Part shown: piece after piece, positions 61,624-64,000 of the stretch | How positions within the stretch are numbered: position 1 is the stretch's first letter | How the letters are laid out: each line of letters starts with the position of its first letter | Source: an uncultured Verrucomicrobia subdivision 3 bacterium | Lineage (GTDB): Bacteria; Verrucomicrobiota; Verrucomicrobiia; Limisphaerales; UBA11358 | Direction of reading: 5' to 3' | Assembly (NCBI GenBank): GCA_903878805.1 | Contig: CAIRJF010000013.1 | Span: forward strand, 1 to 64,000 | Length of the DNA: 64,000 bases | Position numbers and translations under genes: made by a program | The notes under the pieces: generated by a model | The model's database searches: none | Told to the model about the DNA's origin: nothing | The model's input: the letters and a program-made list of their open reading frames with translations, nothing else

Positions 61624-62604
61624 TCAATCCGCCTTCTGCGCGGGCGTTTTCAGCGGATACAAACCGGGGCAGCAGCCGAACGTTTCGTGGAATGCCGCGC
61701 TGAAATGGCTCAAGCTGTTGTAACCCACTTCCAGCGCGGTCTCGGTGACGTTGTGTTCGCCGGCCTTGAGCAGTTCCGCCGCGCGTTCCATTCGCAGTTC
61801 GCGCAAATGCTGCGTAATAGTGTGGCCGGTTTGCGCAGAAAAAATCCGGCTCAAATAAAAATGGCTACAACCGATTTTCTTACCCAACTCTTCCAGCGTC
61901 GGTGGCGTGGCGAGATTTTGCTTCAGTAAAAAAATAACCTGCTCGACGCGTTCCTGCGCGACGCGCTGCTGACGTGAACAAAACATTTCCGTCTCCGGCG
62001 GCGGCTGCAGAAAAAAAGTCACGGCGAGTTCCAGCGCCTTGCATTGATACCACAGCGGTTGCGCTGCCGCGTAAACCGGCGGCTGGCGCAGGGTGGAAAT
62101 AAGTTGTTGTTGCCCCGCCGTGAGTCGCACGGTTGCATGCGTGACCGGAGCACTAGAAGAATTTTCAATGGCCGCACGCACAACCGGATGCAACATCGCT
62201 TCCATGCCCGCGAGATGTTTCGCGAGAAACGCGGTGGAAAATTCCACCGTGAGAAACTGGTGCTGCTCATTCGCCGCGCGTTTCGCCTTCAACGGTTCAT
62301 CTTGGCGATGATAAAATCCCACCGTGCCGGGCACGAATTCGGCGCGACTGTTTTTGCCTTCCACGAAACCGTGACCGACCAAGTTCAAACACAATTCCAC
62401 GCAGCCGGGATGAAAGCTTGCGCCCCAATCAAATTCGCGCTTCGCCAAAAAATCGTGCCACTCAATGCTGTAACCTGCGCCGTGAAAACTGCCGAAGAGC
62501 GGTTGCCAGCCTTTGCCGACATCGCGCCAAGCGTCCGCTTCGGTGAACGGCGCAGCCTGACGACGAGGATTCCCGGCTGAAGCAGCGGATTTCACGGCGG
62601 ACAA
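61624..62604 (-). CDS. AraC-family transcriptional regulator
   Basis: About 326 residues; the start is likely a TTG at 62604 or a GTG at 62595. The N-terminal region is a cupin-like sensor (FLAKREFDWGASFHPGC). Two HTH motifs at the C-terminus: LEELGKKIGCSHFYLSRIF and TALEVGYNSLSHFSAAFHE, as in AraC/XylS. Ligand unknown. The gene lies next to lpxD on the same strand. Confidence 0.87.
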   Translation of the reverse strand: MSAVKSAASAGNPRRQAAPFTEADAWRDVGKGWQPLFGSFHGAGYSIEWHDFLAKREFDWGASFHPGCVELCLNLVGHGFVEGKNSRAEFVPGTVGFYHRQDEPLKAKRAANEQHQFLTVEFSTAFLAKHLAGMEAMLHPVVRAAIENSSSAPVTHATVRLTAGQQQLISTLRQPPVYAAAQPLWYQCKALELAVTFFLQPPPETEMFCSRQQRVAQERVEQVIFLLKQNLATPPTLEELGKKIGCSHFYLSRIFSAQTGHTITQHLRELRMERAAELLKAGEHNVTETALEVGYNSLSHFSAAFHETFGCCPGLYPLKTPAQKAD

Positions 62605-62607
62605 AAT

Positions 62608-63624
62608 TTATTCGTTCGCGCCAAGCTTCTTTTCCCACGCGGCAATTTTTTTGAACAAGTCGGGCAGGCGTTGCATCGCAATCATAACGCGCTTGGCCTG
62701 TTTGTCCGGCTGCGCGGGGATGCCCAGCCATTGTTCGCCGTCGGGAATGTTGTGCATCACGCCAGACTTGGAGCCGATGGTGACTTTGTTGCCGATTTTC
62801 AGATGTCCGGCCAAACCCGCTTGTCCGGCCATCACGGTGTAGCTGCCGATTTTCGTGCTGCCGGAAATGCCCACTTGCGCGCAGAAAATGCAGTGTTCAC
62901 CGATCTCCACGTTGTGACCGACCTGCACGAGGTTATCAATTTTCGTGCCCTTGCCGATGCTCGTCGAGCCGAGCGCGGCGCGATCCACGGTAGTGTTGGC
63001 GCCAATCTCCACGTCGTCGCCGAGGATGACGTTGCCGATTTGCGGCACCTTGCGGTGAAAACTTGTGTCAAAAACATAGCCGAAACCGTCCGAGCCGATG
63101 ACCGCGCCGGCGTGGATGCGCACGCGCTTGCCGATTTGCGTGCGCGAATAAATCGTCGCATTCGGAAATAAATTAGTTTCGTCGCCGAGCACCGAATCAT
63201 CGCCGACGGAATTGCCGGATTGCAAAACGCAGTTCGCGCCAATCTTCACACGTTCGCCAATCGTGCAATGCGGACCGATGTGCGCGGTCGGATCAACTTG
63301 GGCAGACGCGGCGACGACGGCGGACGGATGAATGCCGGCGGCAAATTTTGGTTCCGGAAAAAACACCGCGAGCGCCTTGGCGAACGCGAGTCGCGGATTT
63401 GCCACGCGGATGACGGTTTTTTTTGTCGAGGTGACATCGTTGCCGGCGATGATCGCGGTGGCGGCGCTGGCTTCGGCCGCAGCAAAGTATTCCGGCGTCT
63501 CGGCAAAGGTAAGGTCGCCCGCCTTGGCCTTGTCAATCATGGCGAAGCCGGTTAGCGTGGCGTTGGCGTCGCCGAGCACTTCGCCGGCGAGCAGTTTGGC
63601 AATTTCAGCAGTGGTAAGTGTCAT
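62608..63624 (-). CDS. lpxD: UDP-3-O-acylglucosamine N-acyltransferase
   Basis: 338 residues. The N-terminal uridine-binding domain carries [16 protein letters not shown], and the rest is a left-handed beta helix of hexapeptide repeats such as [16 protein letters not shown], with [12 protein letters not shown] before the catalytic-site region. It adds the second acyl chain in lipid A synthesis. Confirms an LPS-type outer membrane. Family length about 340. Confidence 0.95.
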   Translation of the reverse strand: MTLTTAEIAKLLAGEVLGDANATLTGFAMIDKAKAGDLTFAETPEYFAAAEASAATAIIAGNDVTSTKKTVIRVANPRLAFAKALAVFFPEPKFAAGIHPSAVVAASAQVDPTAHIGPHCTIGERVKIGANCVLQSGNSVGDDSVLGDETNLFPNATIYSRTQIGKRVRIHAGAVIGSDGFGYVFDTSFHRKVPQIGNVILGDDVEIGANTTVDRAALGSTSIGKGTKIDNLVQVGHNVEIGEHCIFCAQVGISGSTKIGSYTVMAGQAGLAGHLKIGNKVTIGSKSGVMHNIPDGEQWLGIPAQPDKQAKRVMIAMQRLPDLFKKIAAWEKKLGANE

Positions 63625-63683
63625 TGACTTGATTTATTCGGCTCACTATAAAGCCGGACAGAATCTGTTCAATCCCAACTTTT

Positions 63684-64000
63684 ATGGCTAAAACATTTCG
63701 CGTCGGGCTGATCGGCTACAAATTCATGGGGCGTGCGCACTCAAACGCGTGGCGGCAGGCGCCGAAATTTTTTGATCTCAAGGCGAATATTGAGATGCAC
63801 ACCATTTGCGGACGCGATGCGGCTGCTGTGCAGGCTGCGCGCGCTAAGCTCGGCTGGCAATTCGCCGCGACCGACTGGCGCGAGGTCGTTGAGTCACCGC
63901 TGATTGACATCGTTGACATCGGCACGCCGACGTTCACACATGCCGAAATCGCCATTGCCGCGCTGAAAAACGGTAAACACGTCCTGCTCGAAAAACCCAT
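63684..64000 (+). CDS. Gfo/Idh/MocA-type oxidoreductase, 5' part
   Basis: Starts at ATG 63684 and runs off the window after about 105 residues. The NAD(P)-binding beginning FRVGLIGYKFMGRAHSNAW and DIVDIGTPTFTHAEIA, LKNGKHVLLEKP fit the family, which acts on sugars and inositols. The YKFMG variant of GxGxxG is common in members from this phylum as I recall. Confidence 0.85.
   Translation, partial: MAKTFRVGLIGYKFMGRAHSNAWRQAPKFFDLKANIEMHTICGRDAAAVQAARAKLGWQFAATDWREVVESPLIDIVDIGTPTFTHAEIAIAALKNGKHVLLEKP

Overview
This window looks like a chromosomal segment of a Gram-negative, LPS-bearing bacterium, most likely a member of Verrucomicrobiota (Pedosphaera/Limisphaera type). That placement is inferred from the mix of families seen: hldD and lpxD for LPS, two heavy-metal RND pumps, a bacterial deoxyhypusine-synthase-like protein, a DUF4337-like protein, a PilT ATPase and abundant palindromic repeats. 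Most genes are GC-rich. Several short patches are clearly A+T-richer and probably foreign: about 16.3-16.7, 26.0-26.3, 31.3-32.4, 35.9-36.7 and 51.5-51.8 kb.

Layout. 0-7.6 kb: tail of a transposase, a SNF2 helicase, hldD, a YVTN beta-propeller protein, a DHS-like enzyme and a ROK kinase. 7.6-14.6 kb: a metal RND efflux operon (small His/Cys protein, outer-membrane factor, adaptor, pump, lipoprotein) ending in a hairpin terminator. 14.6-19.1 kb: icd, a repeat-filled gap with two gene stubs, an orphan coupled to a PolB-like exonuclease, and rimO. 19.2-31.2 kb: a long minus-strand run with an ABC-2 exporter and partner protein, a Doc toxin with a 58-residue partner too short for routine gene calling, a metal P-type ATPase, three SPFH (HflK/HflC) proteins and an ABC permease. 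31.3-37.7 kb: FkbM methyltransferase and HTH islet, then purL-purQ-purS split by a REP/RAYT element and an EVE-like/HNH nuclease. 37.9-44.4 kb: response regulator, zwf, a phosphatase, a glycosyltransferase, a flippase, an M20 peptidase and tRNA-Tyr. 44.5-54.7 kb: ffh, hsp20, a DUF4337-like protein, MEKHLA, a membrane protein, corA, lysS, a RelBE-like pair and an ABC-F protein. 54.8-60.3 kb: a copper/silver-type RND operon with several small metal-binding proteins. 60.3-64 kb: pilT, an AraC regulator, lpxD and the start of an oxidoreductase.

The most unusual theme is palindromic repeats. A RAYT-type transposase gene at 35.3 kb is flanked by three hairpins on each side in mirror order (A-B-C-gene-C'-B'-A'). 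Inverted REP doublets with a GTAG foot and a CTAC far end occur beside icd, at 16.1 kb and inside the coding sequence of purL, where one is translated in frame. A second, differently built palindromic cassette is also translated within purL. lysS carries a separate 89-residue, A+T-rich in-frame insertion.

The second theme is metal handling. There are two HME-RND pumps with different TM4 signatures (one DFG/DGA, one CusA-like), a P-type ATPase and an unusually short CusB-like adaptor that seems to lack its lipoyl and hairpin domains. Small Cys- and His-rich exported proteins accompany the pumps, including a 13-cysteine lipoprotein that resembles a tethered metallothionein.
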